From contig NC_135566.1 in NCBI RefSeq assembly GCF_964340395.1, positions 17,520,001 through 17,584,000 on the forward strand: a stretch of DNA of 64,000 nucleotides, in the 5' to 3' direction. The position numbers and the translations under genes were made by a program. Positions 22,930 through 33,366 of this stretch are shown piece after piece (within the stretch, counting starts at the first letter, position 1; each line of letters opens with the position of its first letter). A model generated the notes under the pieces. It was not told where the DNA came from. It did no database searches and was given only the letters and a program-made list of their open reading frames with translations. This DNA is from Glandiceps talaboti. Lineage: Eukaryota; Hemichordata; Enteropneusta; Spengelidae.

Positions 22930-24900
22930 ATAGATAAATACGTACGTAAAAAGAATGTTGTATTTTTGGTAACTGACCGAAAAGCTCTTCAGACTTCACA
23001 CAACACATGATATCATTGTTTGTGGTGTCTCCATAGCACCTGAGGGTTCTACAATTTACAGTGAGGGAGAACCAAATGGTATTTTAAGATTAGAAAATTA
23101 TATCGTGGAATTTTGTACACAGTTTGATAACTTTGATTTCATATAATTAGGCGACTTTTTAAGGCGAGAGTTGGGGATTTACCTGAATTTATTGCAGCAG
23201 AGTGTGCAGAAAATAACACTGTGACTTGTCATCAACAGGATTATGAAACAGACGACTTTGAAATACCTAGGAAATCTCGTGACAAAGTAGTGAATAATTT
23301 GGTTGGTCATTGATTGAATTATGTTATAAGCAACATGTCCATTTAGTAAATGGTCGGTGTCAGAGTGACAGAACAGGGAATTACAACTGCTGTACTATAC
23401 TAAAACTAATATCTTACTTGCGTCGCTGCTGATGGCCGGTGACGGCCGTAGTTTCGCTATAGGAAATTACCTTGTACTCTTGCTTTGTCTTGATAGTCCT
23501 CGGTTTTCCGAGGATAATAGTGTCCCAGGGATTCTCTCCCAGGAGATTGGTGTCCCAGGATATCTCTCCCAGGATATTGCTTTCCCAGGATTACTTCACC
23601 CGGAAAACAGAATGCTTATGGTCTCCCAAGAAAGTTTGGTACAGTTCGCTTCAAGCTTCTCAGGACGGTAACTAACAAATTTGTATAGCTCGACTGGACC
23701 CCTAGCTCGGCCGTTAGTAAACATAACTCAGAGCCACGATTGAGGGCGCTGCCTCAATTTCACTAATTAAAGTACTACTAGTAATGGAGTTAGCATAGTC
23801 GATTATGTAATATTTAGCTCATCCTTATTTAATTATATTCATGACTTCATAGTTGGTACTCTGGACGCTTCAGATCACTTTTCTATCCAGTGCTCTTTTT
23901 TCTTTCTAAGTGATGACGTAGTGAACAATACTGTTAATGTAAACCATCATTAAATACAATTAGAACCTTTGAACAAATAGTTTAGTGGAGGATTATAAAC
24001 ACAAATTACAAGATGATTTGTTCACTCAGTTGCATCATGTGTTTGATGTAGCTATAGAGTGCTTTGACTTAGACAAAGCACTGTGTACTTTAACTGAGAT
24101 TTACTCAAGACAAGAGCCGGCCGGAGTTGTCATGAGGGTGGCTAGTGGAGATGAACAACGTAAGGGTTGTAGTGATACCAACAAACCATGGTGGATTGAG
24201 ATGAGATTGTTTATTTGCAAGAGAGAAGAAGTTTGACCTCTTAAATAACTACCGTAGATCAAATGCTGAAAGTGATCTATGAAAATATATTGAAGCACGT
24301 AAGGGTTTTAAAGTAGTTTGTAGAACCAAGCGTAAAGAGATCAAAACGAAACAGCGTAACCCTATGTTAGTTAATGCGAATGACCCTTCTAAGTTTTGGG
24401 AAAATATCAAAAGAATTAGGGGTGATAGAATAAGTTGCTCTCCCACCGACAAGATTTGCTCAAATGTATGGTTAAGTTATTTTAAATAATTGTTGAACAC
24501 TGACTATCGATTGTACATTTGATAGGGAAATTACCGGAGACATCCTTAAGCACGATAATTCATGTGAGTTATGTAACCTTAACTTACCATTAGATGTCAA
24601 TAGAGAAATCACATTAACGGAAGTCAGCAAGTGTATTAATGATCTACGTAACTGCAAGTCACAAGGTCCCGATGGACTTGTAAATGAAATGTTCAAAAAC
24701 AGTAATGTTGTTCTACACCAATGTTTGTGTGATTTGTTTAGTGTAATTCTTAAAAATGGTACATTTCCTAGTAGTTGGGGAAAGGAATAATTTATCCACT
24801 TCATAAGGAAGGTCCTTTGACCTTAATAATTTTCGTGGAATTTCTCTTTTATCGTCTATGAGGAAGATTTACACAAACATTTTTAATAATTGTTTAGTGA
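22930..24900 (+). pseudogene. LINE endonuclease end and reverse transcriptase start, decayed
   Basis: In order: IIVCGVSIAPEG and a degraded GDF motif near 23150, SDHFSIQ near 23870 (terminal SDH motif of the endonuclease), a linker with KPWWIEM near 24185, then ITLTEVSKCINDLRNCKSQGPDGL near 24600 and NNFRGISLL near 24830 (RT fingers). Stops and frame changes throughout. It ends at about 24900, where segmental copy B begins, so the RT palm is lost. Clade not determined. Confidence 0.7.
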
Positions 24901-25157
24901 GAAATAAAACTCTTTTCGTCTAAGTACTAATATATTACTTAGTTATGATTTACCTCATCTTTGAGACGCATGCGTAAGAAATCTTAACGGGAAACGAAAA
25001 GAAAGAATATCAGTGAACAATCTATGAAAGAAAATTCGTGTTCCACGCCCGGATATTTTTACAATATTTATTCGTCATTTTATTTTAAATTAAAATAACT
25101 ACTGGGGGAAATTATTTTAAAAAAGAAGAAAGGAATGGGAAATGACTGATCGTCTTA

Positions 25158-25231
25158 TGTACATACATACATACATACATACATACATACATACATACAT
25201 ACATACATACATACATACATACATACATACG
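25158..25231. repeat. (CATA)n microsatellite
   Basis: About eighteen units in copy B. Confidence 0.95.
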
Positions 25232-25727
25232 TATGGCAACATGACATTGTCAGACAGCTTCAATCAATAGACGATAATTTGACTATAATAATAATAACTA
25301 TTAATGTAAATCGCCCTTTAATATTAATGATGTGGTTACTAAAATCCATTCATTTCTAGCCATAACCCTAAGAATATATGCACCAAATTTCGATTGAACT
25401 GAGCCAGCCATTTTTTAGAAAAACGTTGATACACACAAACATAGAGTTTCCCTCCCTAAAATATAACCTTCCTTTAATTTAATTTACAACGGAAGGTGTA
25501 AGCTGTTCTCGTTGCAGCAAGTACAGCTTGTACTAGCGCTGAAACCAACGATATTCCATCGACTTTGTTTTGAGTGCACTTGATAATTTGAACAAAATCA
25601 AACCTCAGGAGTGGTCAATCACCTTGTATATTTGCAAAGTTTTTTGCAACTTTACCGCAATAATATACAGTTCTTAACTTGAGGCTATGTAAATTGTTGA
25701 AATATGCGGCAGGTGATAGCCATAATG

Positions 25728-25860
25728 TTACTATTTTTGACTTTGGTAAAAATTGTTAATTACAGTTCAAGTTACTCTTGCTAGGGCGCCCTCTAGCAAC
25801 GCAAGTTTTCAGCATTTGCCTCCATTTTTGAGCGACATTGTTGTGGTGTTAATTTTCTCC
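25728..25860 (+). repeat. Split direct repeat A1
   Basis: 133 bp, from ttactatttttgac to ttaattttctcc. It reads identical to A2 at 30108-30240. It precedes ORF1 by 29 bp, so it probably carries the promoter and transcript start. Confidence 0.9.
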
Positions 25861-25889
25861 TCCGAGTATTTTGCTGATTTCCTCTAACA

Positions 25890-26879
25890 ATGCCGCGAGG
25901 CAGGAAGACAGCAAAGAAACCTGTAGAGGACATGATGAGTCAGCTTGAGAGCAGCATTCGGGAAGCTGATATGGAATTGCGGCGACTGAAAAGGTCTCGA
26001 CAACCTTCCACCCGAAGCGACATGCTACAAGCAAGCAGTTACCCCATACCGCAAGATCATTCTACACAACAACGCCAACCCCATCCTCCGCAACAACGAT
26101 ATGACGTCGACATCGGAACCCTGCGTAATGAGGATGAATTGGTTTGGCAGGCGGAAGTCCGTATGCGAAATTGGCTACCATTTACAGACACCGAGGTTAC
26201 TTCTCAGATGCCCACGGGTAAGAGAAAATCTGGCATTTTCAGCAAACCGCACGATCACGTGGTGAGACCAACACTGTGGCCACAATGTGTCATGATAGAG
26301 GTTTTACCATCGCAACAGTCGATCGATTACTACCAAATGTCATTCAAACATTTCCTTGCGGGCTACGTGGCCATCATTACACACAGCCCACCCCTAATTT
26401 CAGACAGTGAGAAAGACCTAAGAATACGCCATCTAAAAGATCTTATTAATTACAAGATATTGTACGGGTGGGAGTTAACGCGGGAGTTCCACGCGAAAGT
26501 GCTACATAGAATCGAAATGGGCCATGCTGATTGGGACGACGACTGTGGGAGCCTAGCATACTGGGCATTCAAGGCGGCCAGTCCAGATGACACCAAGGCG
26601 AATAATGCCTCTACAGTCAAGGTATCACAAAGAGACAAGGGTAAGGCAAGTGGTCAGCTGAATTTCCTGTGCTTTAGTTGGAACTGGAAGAACGAGTGCC
26701 CCTTTGAGGACATAAAAAGCGGCAAGAAATGTCGAAAGCTGCACGCATGTCTACACTGCATGAATAAGGGAACTTATGAATGTCATCCCATCATGAAATG
26801 TCCATTTCGCGAACAGTCAACAAAAACGACAACTGCACAAGCAATTACGCAGAGTGCACCGATCCCATATAAAGACTAG
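25890..26879 (+). CDS. Ngaro-like ORF1 (gag-like)
   Basis: 329 codons from ATG. The start is basic (MPRGRKTAKK), then a Gln/Pro-rich linker and a helical middle. Near the end a Cys/His-rich segment (CFSWNWKNEC...CRKLHACLHC...ECHPIMKC) suggests zinc-binding knuckles for nucleic-acid packaging. Position before the RT and overall size fit a gag-like structural protein. Its last 26 bases overlap ORF2 in another frame. Confidence 0.75.
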   Translation: MPRGRKTAKKPVEDMMSQLESSIREADMELRRLKRSRQPSTRSDMLQASSYPIPQDHSTQQRQPHPPQQRYDVDIGTLRNEDELVWQAEVRMRNWLPFTDTEVTSQMPTGKRKSGIFSKPHDHVVRPTLWPQCVMIEVLPSQQSIDYYQMSFKHFLAGYVAIITHSPPLISDSEKDLRIRHLKDLINYKILYGWELTREFHAKVLHRIEMGHADWDDDCGSLAYWAFKAASPDDTKANNASTVKVSQRDKGKASGQLNFLCFSWNWKNECPFEDIKSGKKCRKLHACLHCMNKGTYECHPIMKCPFREQSTKTTTAQAITQSAPIPYKD

Positions 26880-28956
26880 GTTACTGAAAAACAATCTAAC
26901 TATTTCTGATCATGACTCTCACTCAGGCTTAGTAATTCACCGGGAGAACTGTGAACAGCTACCAGCATTGATACCTGCATTGAAAACAAACATTGCTTGC
27001 AACATAGCTACCCCTGAGACCAACTTACCTTTTGCCAATGCAACAGGACCTAGCCACAGTATTGCTTCTCAGGGGCAACTTACTACAACTTGCGACCAGC
27101 GTGTTGAAGCTTGCGGTTTGCAGAGTAGTAGTAATGATATCGCATTTCGTAACATTAAACAATTTGAGCATTTAAATAGTAATAGCAATGAGAACCTTAC
27201 AGACATATCAGCTTTGCTTGACACAGGTAAGACAATACACACTGCCTGTGACAACTGGCCTCCTTTTTCTCCTTATGTACTACAAGATTTTGTGCGACTA
27301 CATGACCAGATTTATACATCAAGAAAATACAACTTTGAAGGACTTCGTGTTCCCGTGCCTACAAAACTCAACATCTCCGTATGGAGAGAGAAACTACATG
27401 ACTACAAAGACAATAAACTATGTGACTTCCTTGAATATGGATGGCCAGTTGGCTATAGCAAAGCACAGTTACCAGTAACCTGTGACCGTAATCACAAGTC
27501 AGCATTTCTTAACTGGCAGCACATTGATAAATTTATACATAAGGAAGTTACTTTGGGCGCAGCAATAGGACCATTTAGTAAGAACCCACTGTGTACTTCT
27601 GTGGCAGTACTAGTGTCACCATTATCATCAGTGGATAAAAAAGAGAGTACAGAGCGACACACTATATTAGACTTGAGCTTCCCAGCAAACACTTCTGTGA
27701 ATGATGGTATCCCTGCAGGCACATACTTAGGGGAAGACTTTACCCTGAGGTATCCTACCGTCGATTCATTTGCTTCATTAATACGGAAACATGGGCAAGG
27801 TTGCCTTCTATACAAGTGTGATCTTAGCCGTGCGTACAGAGAGCTATATGTCGATCCTCACGATTACCATCTCCTTGGCTACAAGTGGCGATCAGACTTC
27901 TATTTTGACATTGTGTTTCCTTTTGGAATTCGTAGTGCTGCAATGGCATGCCAACGAGTTACAAGTGCAGTTACTTATCTACACAATAACTATGGATACT
28001 CATGTGTGAACTACCTAGATGACTTTGGTGGGGCAGATACTCAGGAACATGCATGGAAATCATTTAACCACCTTCAATGTCTCTTGAAAGAACTAGGACT
28101 ACAGGAAAACAAGAATAAAGCTATACCTCCTACCTCTGAGTTGACCTTCCTAGGCGTTGGTTTCGATTCATTAACAATGACCATGTATGTGACAAAAGAG
28201 AGACTTGAGAACACTTTAACTGAATTGCATACTTGGCCAGGCAAACGGACAGCCTCAAAAAGACAACTACAATCAATTATTGGTAAACTTATGTTTATTG
28301 CAGCATGTGTTCGCCCAGGTCGTCTGTTTGTTTCAAGGATGTTAAAACTCTTAAAGAAACTTAAACGAAATCACCATAAAACTCGCCTCACAGGTGGCTT
28401 TAAAAAAGACATTATGTGGTGGTTAGAGTATCTACCTTTGTATAATGGTATTTCCATGATACCAGCTGTAGACTGGTCAGCACCAGGTTCAATTTTTCAC
28501 TCCGATGCATGCCTTAGTGGGTGTGGGGGAATAACAAATAGACAATATTTCCACTCATCTTTCCCTGAACACATTATCGATCAGAGACTTCATATTTCCG
28601 CTTTGGAAATGTTAACTGTGGTAGTTGCATTTAAATTGTGGGGCATTGAATGGAAAGGTCAGCGTGTAACGGTTATGTGTGACAATGAGGCCACAGTATC
28701 AGTCATCAACACTGGTCGTAGCAAAGACAATTTCATGATAGCATGTAATAGGGAACTGTTGTTCTGGTGTGCTTCTTTCCAAGTGGAAGTTAGAGCAAAG
28801 CACACTCCAGGACGAGACAATACGGCAGCAGATTATTTAAGTAGGTGGCATCTGAACCACAAATATGGTAAACTTTTCCATGAGTTGCCCAATTCAGGTG
28901 TTTTGAAGGAATGTGTAATGCCACTTTCTAATTTTGAATTTACTCACAATTGGTAA
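26854..28956 (+). CDS. Ngaro-like ORF2: reverse transcriptase - RNase H
   Basis: The open frame of 700 codons has no ATG at its beginning (first listed codon GTG), so translation probably enters from ORF1 by frameshift or re-initiation. RT motifs: LYKCDLSRAYREL (residues 319-331) and YLDD (387-390). RNase H follows with D551, E585, D610 and D660 in the usual order (FHSDACLSGCGG, LEML, MCDNEATV, TAADYLSR). No methyltransferase domain follows. No internal stop, so the enzyme looks intact. It overlaps ORF3 by 23 bases. Confidence 0.85.
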   Translation: MHRSHIKTRLLKNNLTISDHDSHSGLVIHRENCEQLPALIPALKTNIACNIATPETNLPFANATGPSHSIASQGQLTTTCDQRVEACGLQSSSNDIAFRNIKQFEHLNSNSNENLTDISALLDTGKTIHTACDNWPPFSPYVLQDFVRLHDQIYTSRKYNFEGLRVPVPTKLNISVWREKLHDYKDNKLCDFLEYGWPVGYSKAQLPVTCDRNHKSAFLNWQHIDKFIHKEVTLGAAIGPFSKNPLCTSVAVLVSPLSSVDKKESTERHTILDLSFPANTSVNDGIPAGTYLGEDFTLRYPTVDSFASLIRKHGQGCLLYKCDLSRAYRELYVDPHDYHLLGYKWRSDFYFDIVFPFGIRSAAMACQRVTSAVTYLHNNYGYSCVNYLDDFGGADTQEHAWKSFNHLQCLLKELGLQENKNKAIPPTSELTFLGVGFDSLTMTMYVTKERLENTLTELHTWPGKRTASKRQLQSIIGKLMFIAACVRPGRLFVSRMLKLLKKLKRNHHKTRLTGGFKKDIMWWLEYLPLYNGISMIPAVDWSAPGSIFHSDACLSGCGGITNRQYFHSSFPEHIIDQRLHISALEMLTVVVAFKLWGIEWKGQRVTVMCDNEATVSVINTGRSKDNFMIACNRELLFWCASFQVEVRAKHTPGRDNTAADYLSRWHLNHKYGKLFHELPNSGVLKECVMPLSNFEFTHNW

Positions 28957-29971
28957 TTGCATTACAGATCTTGGTACTACCAGGAGTTACCAATGGAGAA
29001 ACTTGTGCCACCAAGCAAACTTACGACGAAAGTCAGCTTATGCTCCAGGGACAGACAAAAACTTTCATAGCCATATCAAAACCTATTTTTTATTTTGTAC
29101 TTATTTTCATGTTAGTCCACTGCCATTAGAAGCAATCACATTGTGTGCCTTTTTTGAGTTTTTAGCTAGAACAGTTACTGCCTTTGGAACGTTACTAAGT
29201 CTAAAGTGTAGTTTGAAACGTTTTGCACTATATAATGGTGCTTCCGTAGAGCCTTTATTAGATTTTGTTGTATCTTTATCATTGCGCGCATTGAAACGGG
29301 AGTTGTCTTGTATCCCCATACAAAAGTGTCCTATCACTCCCAACATACTTTTGAAGTTCGCGAATCACTTAAATTTGTCAAATCCAGTTCATGCGGCTCT
29401 ATGGAGTTGTTTTTTGATTGCCTTTTTTGGCTTTTTCCGCAAAAGCAACTTAGTTCCAGCGAGCAGGACCAAATTTGACCCTAGCAAGCACTTAACTAGA
29501 AATAATGTACTGATTCGTAGCAATTGCATCATCCTTTTGGTGTCTTGGAGCAAAACTATCCAATTTGGAGAACGTAAGCTAGCTATTCCGCTCCATCACA
29601 TCCCAGGGTCTATTTTATGCCCAGTACAGGCCTTCCATAACATGTGTGATCTTATTCCTGCTCCAGCCACAGCACATGCATTTGCAGTTCCCTCTGGTGG
29701 TCAGCTTGTCCCACTTGATGCCCATGTGTTTACCGGTGCTCTTTCCAAACTTATCCGGCTGGTGGGTCTCCCCCCTCGTTCATACTCGGGGCATAGTTTT
29801 CGTAGGGGTGGTTGCTCCTTTGCCTTCCATTGTAGTGTACCACCAGAGATGCTGCGCTTGCATGGAGACTGGGCTAGCGATGCCTTTCGCAGGTACCTTA
29901 GAGTTCCATTATCTGACAAGTTGTTAGTAACCGCCCGTATGGGCCAGGCTATTCGTCAAGGTGACTTTTAA
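28934..29971 (+). CDS. Ngaro-like ORF3: tyrosine recombinase
   Basis: 345 codons, no ATG at the overlap (TTG first), ending in TAA 45 bp before B1. The catalytic set is complete: Arg169 (GFFRKSNL), His287-x-x-Arg290 (HSFRRGG), His310 (LHGDW) and Tyr321 (FRRYLR). It would integrate a circular cDNA by site-specific recombination, which explains the missing target duplication and the B1-A2-B2 arrangement. Confidence 0.87.
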   Translation: MNLLTIGNCITDLGTTRSYQWRNLCHQANLRRKSAYAPGTDKNFHSHIKTYFLFCTYFHVSPLPLEAITLCAFFEFLARTVTAFGTLLSLKCSLKRFALYNGASVEPLLDFVVSLSLRALKRELSCIPIQKCPITPNILLKFANHLNLSNPVHAALWSCFLIAFFGFFRKSNLVPASRTKFDPSKHLTRNNVLIRSNCIILLVSWSKTIQFGERKLAIPLHHIPGSILCPVQAFHNMCDLIPAPATAHAFAVPSGGQLVPLDAHVFTGALSKLIRLVGLPPRSYSGHSFRRGGCSFAFHCSVPPEMLRLHGDWASDAFRRYLRVPLSDKLLVTARMGQAIRQGDF

Positions 29972-30016
29972 TCCTGCATTGCTCACTTCCCACACAGTCC
30001 AATTTGGGTGTTTGGC

Positions 30017-30108
30017 AGGTTGTTCGGGGAGTGTTGGTGTCCGTTGACATTAATGTAATAAACCACTCCCCCTTTTCACCCAATGTTGGCTGTGTTATTG
30101 TGTAATTT
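30017..30108 (+). repeat. Split direct repeat B1
   Basis: 92 bp from aggttgttcggggagtgttg to gtgtaattt. It appears identical to B2. It directly abuts A2. Confidence 0.9.
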
Positions 30109-30240
30109 TACTATTTTTGACTTTGGTAAAAATTGTTAATTACAGTTCAAGTTACTCTTGCTAGGGCGCCCTCTAGCAACGCAAGTTTTCAGCATTTGCC
30201 TCCATTTTTGAGCGACATTGTTGTGGTGTTAATTTTCTCC
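30108..30240 (+). repeat. Split direct repeat A2
   Basis: Appears identical to A1 over 133 bp. It is followed by a 14-bp C-rich spacer and then B2. Confidence 0.9.
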
Positions 30241-30254
30241 CACCCTCCCTCCCG

Positions 30255-30346
30255 AGGTTGTTCGGGGAGTGTTGGTGTCCGTTGACATTAATGTAATAAA
30301 CCACTCCCCCTTTTCACCCAATGTTGGCTGTGTTATTGTGTAATTT
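30255..30346 (+). repeat. Split direct repeat B2
   Basis: Appears identical to B1 over 92 bp. The duplicated intron sequence resumes at the next base. Confidence 0.9.
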
Positions 30347-31325
30347 ATGCTAGTGTCTGCCTTAATATATCTCCGTATAAATAAGTTGCAATGTTGTATA
30401 CATATTGATATGTATCATGATGTTGACACCACTATTTATTGAATATTTCTCAAGTGGAGTTGTAAATACTATTATAGTAGAATCCCCAACGATACCGACA
30501 CTGAGGGTAATATAACAATGTAAACACGTTTGGTATTACAACAAATAACCAAATTGAATGTTTTTTACATTGTTAGTGACGGTTCAATGACCAAAGCTGT
30601 CTTTCTCAATACAGTGTATTTCGTACCCAACTTCTATTAAACACACACAATCAACACCGTTTACACATGACAACTCCGACAAATATTATGAGTCAACAAA
30701 TATCATGCACTAAGGGAACAAGCAATGTTTACGGTGGGGGATGAAGAACTATGGGGTTACGACAAAATAATGAATGCGAATCGAAGGGTGTAATCATCTA
30801 TTGCCTGCAAAATCACATTATGAACCACAGGGCACTAAGGCTTAGTTAGTTATGTTTACGAAAACAAACAAACAAACAAACAATAAATAAATGAATTAAT
30901 ACTGACAAGCATCAAAAAGAAAGCAATTACAAATCATTATCAATAACAAGAATAACTATCAATCTCATTTTTATTGATAATGTAATTTTTTTCATATGAC
31001 TACTCATACAATATACACTCACTTATCTATTTTTTTATTTCTCTGGTCTCGACACGCTATTGTTTTTGTTCTGCTTTTTACTATTGTTCCGCCTACTAAA
31101 AGTACCTGCCAATTGAACATGCTTCCACCAAATGAATTTGGCACATAGGTAAAACACAAAAAAGGGTTTTTTAATTGTAAAATAAAGCTAATCGTCACGT
31201 GGTCTAGCGGCCATCTTGGATTCAATTTCAAATGCCTGTCATTTGCATAATAATTAATCAATCAAAAATCTGTTTAGAAGTTTTGTGGACCATGCAGCCA
31301 AGATGCCACATACCAAACTTCAGGC

Positions 31326-31690
31326 CGATTGTCTTTGAAAAGAAGTTTTTTTTAGTTTTTCCCAGAGACCACGCCCTCTCATTAATTATTTGCATGTCTA
31401 ATTCCACTAATACGGCTAGATAGTTGGTTTTTGCTGGACATAGATCAGTATAGGATGTCAATTTACACATGTCAATTTACTAGTTGGCAAACAAGGAGCG
31501 GATCATGTAAAAGTCACTAAAACACTCCATCTGTATTACAAATTTCTTTTAAATCATGTTTACAAGTAATATTTAAGAACTATTTAACTTTATTCATATT
31601 TAAGAACTGTCCATGGCTTCGAAGTCCAACATCTCTCTTCACCCCGTCTAGCTCAATTGGAAATCATGAACCAAAACCTGTTCATGCAAA
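31326..31690. other. Non-coding junction between copies B and C
   Basis: No gene or strong repeat seen. The similarity to copy A ends on the left and starts again on the right. Confidence 0.5.
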
Positions 31691-31902
31691 TGAGTAAACC
31701 CCAGAGTTAGAATGATGTAAACAATATATAAGTAGCACCTTGAGCTGACAAATATACCATATTTGGACATTATGTAAATGCCCCAATAAACACTAACATG
31801 GTGTGTATGGGTGGCTACATTTAAATTTGGCCTTTAATGTCAGAAGCTCAATGAGCTAGACGTGAGAAAATATTCGAAGCAATGGATAGCCTCAAGCCAT
31901 TA

Positions 31903-33366
31903 TTAACAAAGGAGTGTTAGTAAGACATGCGTCACCATACGTGACACAAACCCATTATATTGTGTAACTGCATTGTCATTCTTATAAAATTGTATACCCT
32001 TGTGAAAATCCCCACAGTTACAACCTCTAGATATCACAAAGTAATCCAGAAGAGCTATATCAGGCTGATGGTTAAGAAACTCGTTTGTTAATATATTCAT
32101 GAAGCTAGTTCGAGGTTGTGACAAAAAATCACAACGGCGCCGACCCCAGGGCTCTGGATTGTTGACCCAAATCATTTTCCCAGTTTCTTTCAAAAGTTTC
32201 TGTAATTTTGCCGGTAACTGTGGGAGTCGTTTTCGGTACTCTTGAAACACATTTATGAATTCGGATTCATTCTTGAGATAGACGTCGTGTGGACCTACTG
32301 CAGCAACTAACATGTCTACCTTGTCTTGTAGACGTAATCTTCTATGTATGTCACTGTCATTTCTATCAATCACACACCGAATCCCACATCCCTCATTAGG
32401 CCCCCTCACCATGGAACTATATCCTATTTGTCCAACCAAACCTTTTGTCCATCCAGCTGTTATATTCTTGATAAACCTCTCTTTTCTTCTCTCCAAAGCT
32501 TTGAGGGTGATGAGTTTATTTTTTGGGTTATAGTAGTAAATCTGTAACATTTCATTTGCCACTTCTTCTGTTACTGAGTCTCCTATAATTAACAATTTCT
32601 TTCCGTTGATACACCTTTTTAGGTCTTCTGAACTGTACAGCTTGTAATGGCAATCATAAGGTGCCCATACACGACGATTGCTCCGGAGGATGTCGATATC
32701 ACCTTCACAAAGTTTGCCATCACACCCACTTTCAGGAACAGAGACCCAACGACCAGGCAATGTTGCTGATGAACACAGTGGTGTTGTTTTTCGCTTCACG
32801 TCACAGTTTTCATTATCTTCTAGTGTTAATGCGAGAGGAACATTTTCAAGCACCGTCTTATGGCAGGGAAGTGTGTGTCTAGTGTTGAAAAGTATATACC
32901 GGTCTTTTTCCGTGTGCTCCAAAAGTATATTAAGTTGATACTGTCCTGGTGGAAGTGCAGTAATGTTCACTATAAAGTTGCCATGGTCGGAATACGTCAC
33001 TGTAACCTTATTAAAATATAAATTGTATTCTCCAGGTAAATTATATTTCTTTAAATCAGGTCCTACTATTTGTGCATACATGTCTACCCAGGGTTCACAT
33101 TCAACATTGTCACCCTGACTGTCGACAGCTCTTACTGATAATAATTGTGGAATGCAGGCTTTTAACACTGTTCTATTATTCTGTACTTCATGGTCAGTAG
33201 ATTCCAAAATAAATCGTTTTGGGTATTCAGTTAAATTGCAAAATTGCAAACTGTCGTTAGCCTGCAGTCTTGAGAGTTGAGCTGTAATATTGATCTTGTT
33301 CACCACAACTTCTTGAGTATCTTTGACTGTAGTAGCTATCATCTTTGATGTTAAACGAGTGAGCAT
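31903..33366 (-). CDS. NXPE 2 exon 2 (luminal region, terminal exon)
   Basis: Acceptor gttttgatttcag is identical to the twin's. The stop comes six codons earlier than in NXPE 1 because the last Gln codon became TAA. Cysteines are conserved between the two proteins. Confidence 0.85.
   Translation of the reverse strand: MLTRLTSKMIATTVKDTQEVVVNKINITAQLSRLQANDSLQFCNLTEYPKRFILESTDHEVQNNRTVLKACIPQLLSVRAVDSQGDNVECEPWVDMYAQIVGPDLKKYNLPGEYNLYFNKVTVTYSDHGNFIVNITALPPGQYQLNILLEHTEKDRYILFNTRHTLPCHKTVLENVPLALTLEDNENCDVKRKTTPLCSSATLPGRWVSVPESGCDGKLCEGDIDILRSNRRVWAPYDCHYKLYSSEDLKRCINGKKLLIIGDSVTEEVANEMLQIYYYNPKNKLITLKALERRKERFIKNITAGWTKGLVGQIGYSSMVRGPNEGCGIRCVIDRNDSDIHRRLRLQDKVDMLVAAVGPHDVYLKNESEFINVFQEYRKRLPQLPAKLQKLLKETGKMIWVNNPEPWGRRRCDFLSQPRTSFMNILTNEFLNHQPDIALLDYFVISRGCNCGDFHKGIQFYKNDNAVTQYNGFVSRMVTHVLLTLLC

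Larger units (their letters stand above)
25728..30346 (+). mobile_element. Ngaro-like tyrosine-recombinase retrotransposon, structurally complete
   Basis: Split direct repeats are in the order A1 (25728-25860), three overlapping ORFs, B1 (30017-30108), A2 (30108-30240), B2 (30255-30346). A1 and A2 (133 bp) and B1 and B2 (92 bp) appear identical. This order is characteristic of Ngaro and PAT-like elements; the lack of a methyltransferase domain after RNase H argues against DIRS1-type. Compared with the unoccupied copies at about 12892-12925 and 35815-35850, the insertion has no target-site duplication, as expected for integration by a tyrosine recombinase. Confidence 0.85.
24905..31325. repeat. 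Segmental duplication, partial copy B
   Basis: 24905-25727 matches 34650-35820 of copy C (minus some repeats). 30347-31325 continues as 12905-13830 of copy A. It is only NXPE intron sequence; no exon is left. It is split by the Ngaro-like element. Similarity stops near 31325, about 50 bp before exon 1 would start. Confidence 0.8.
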
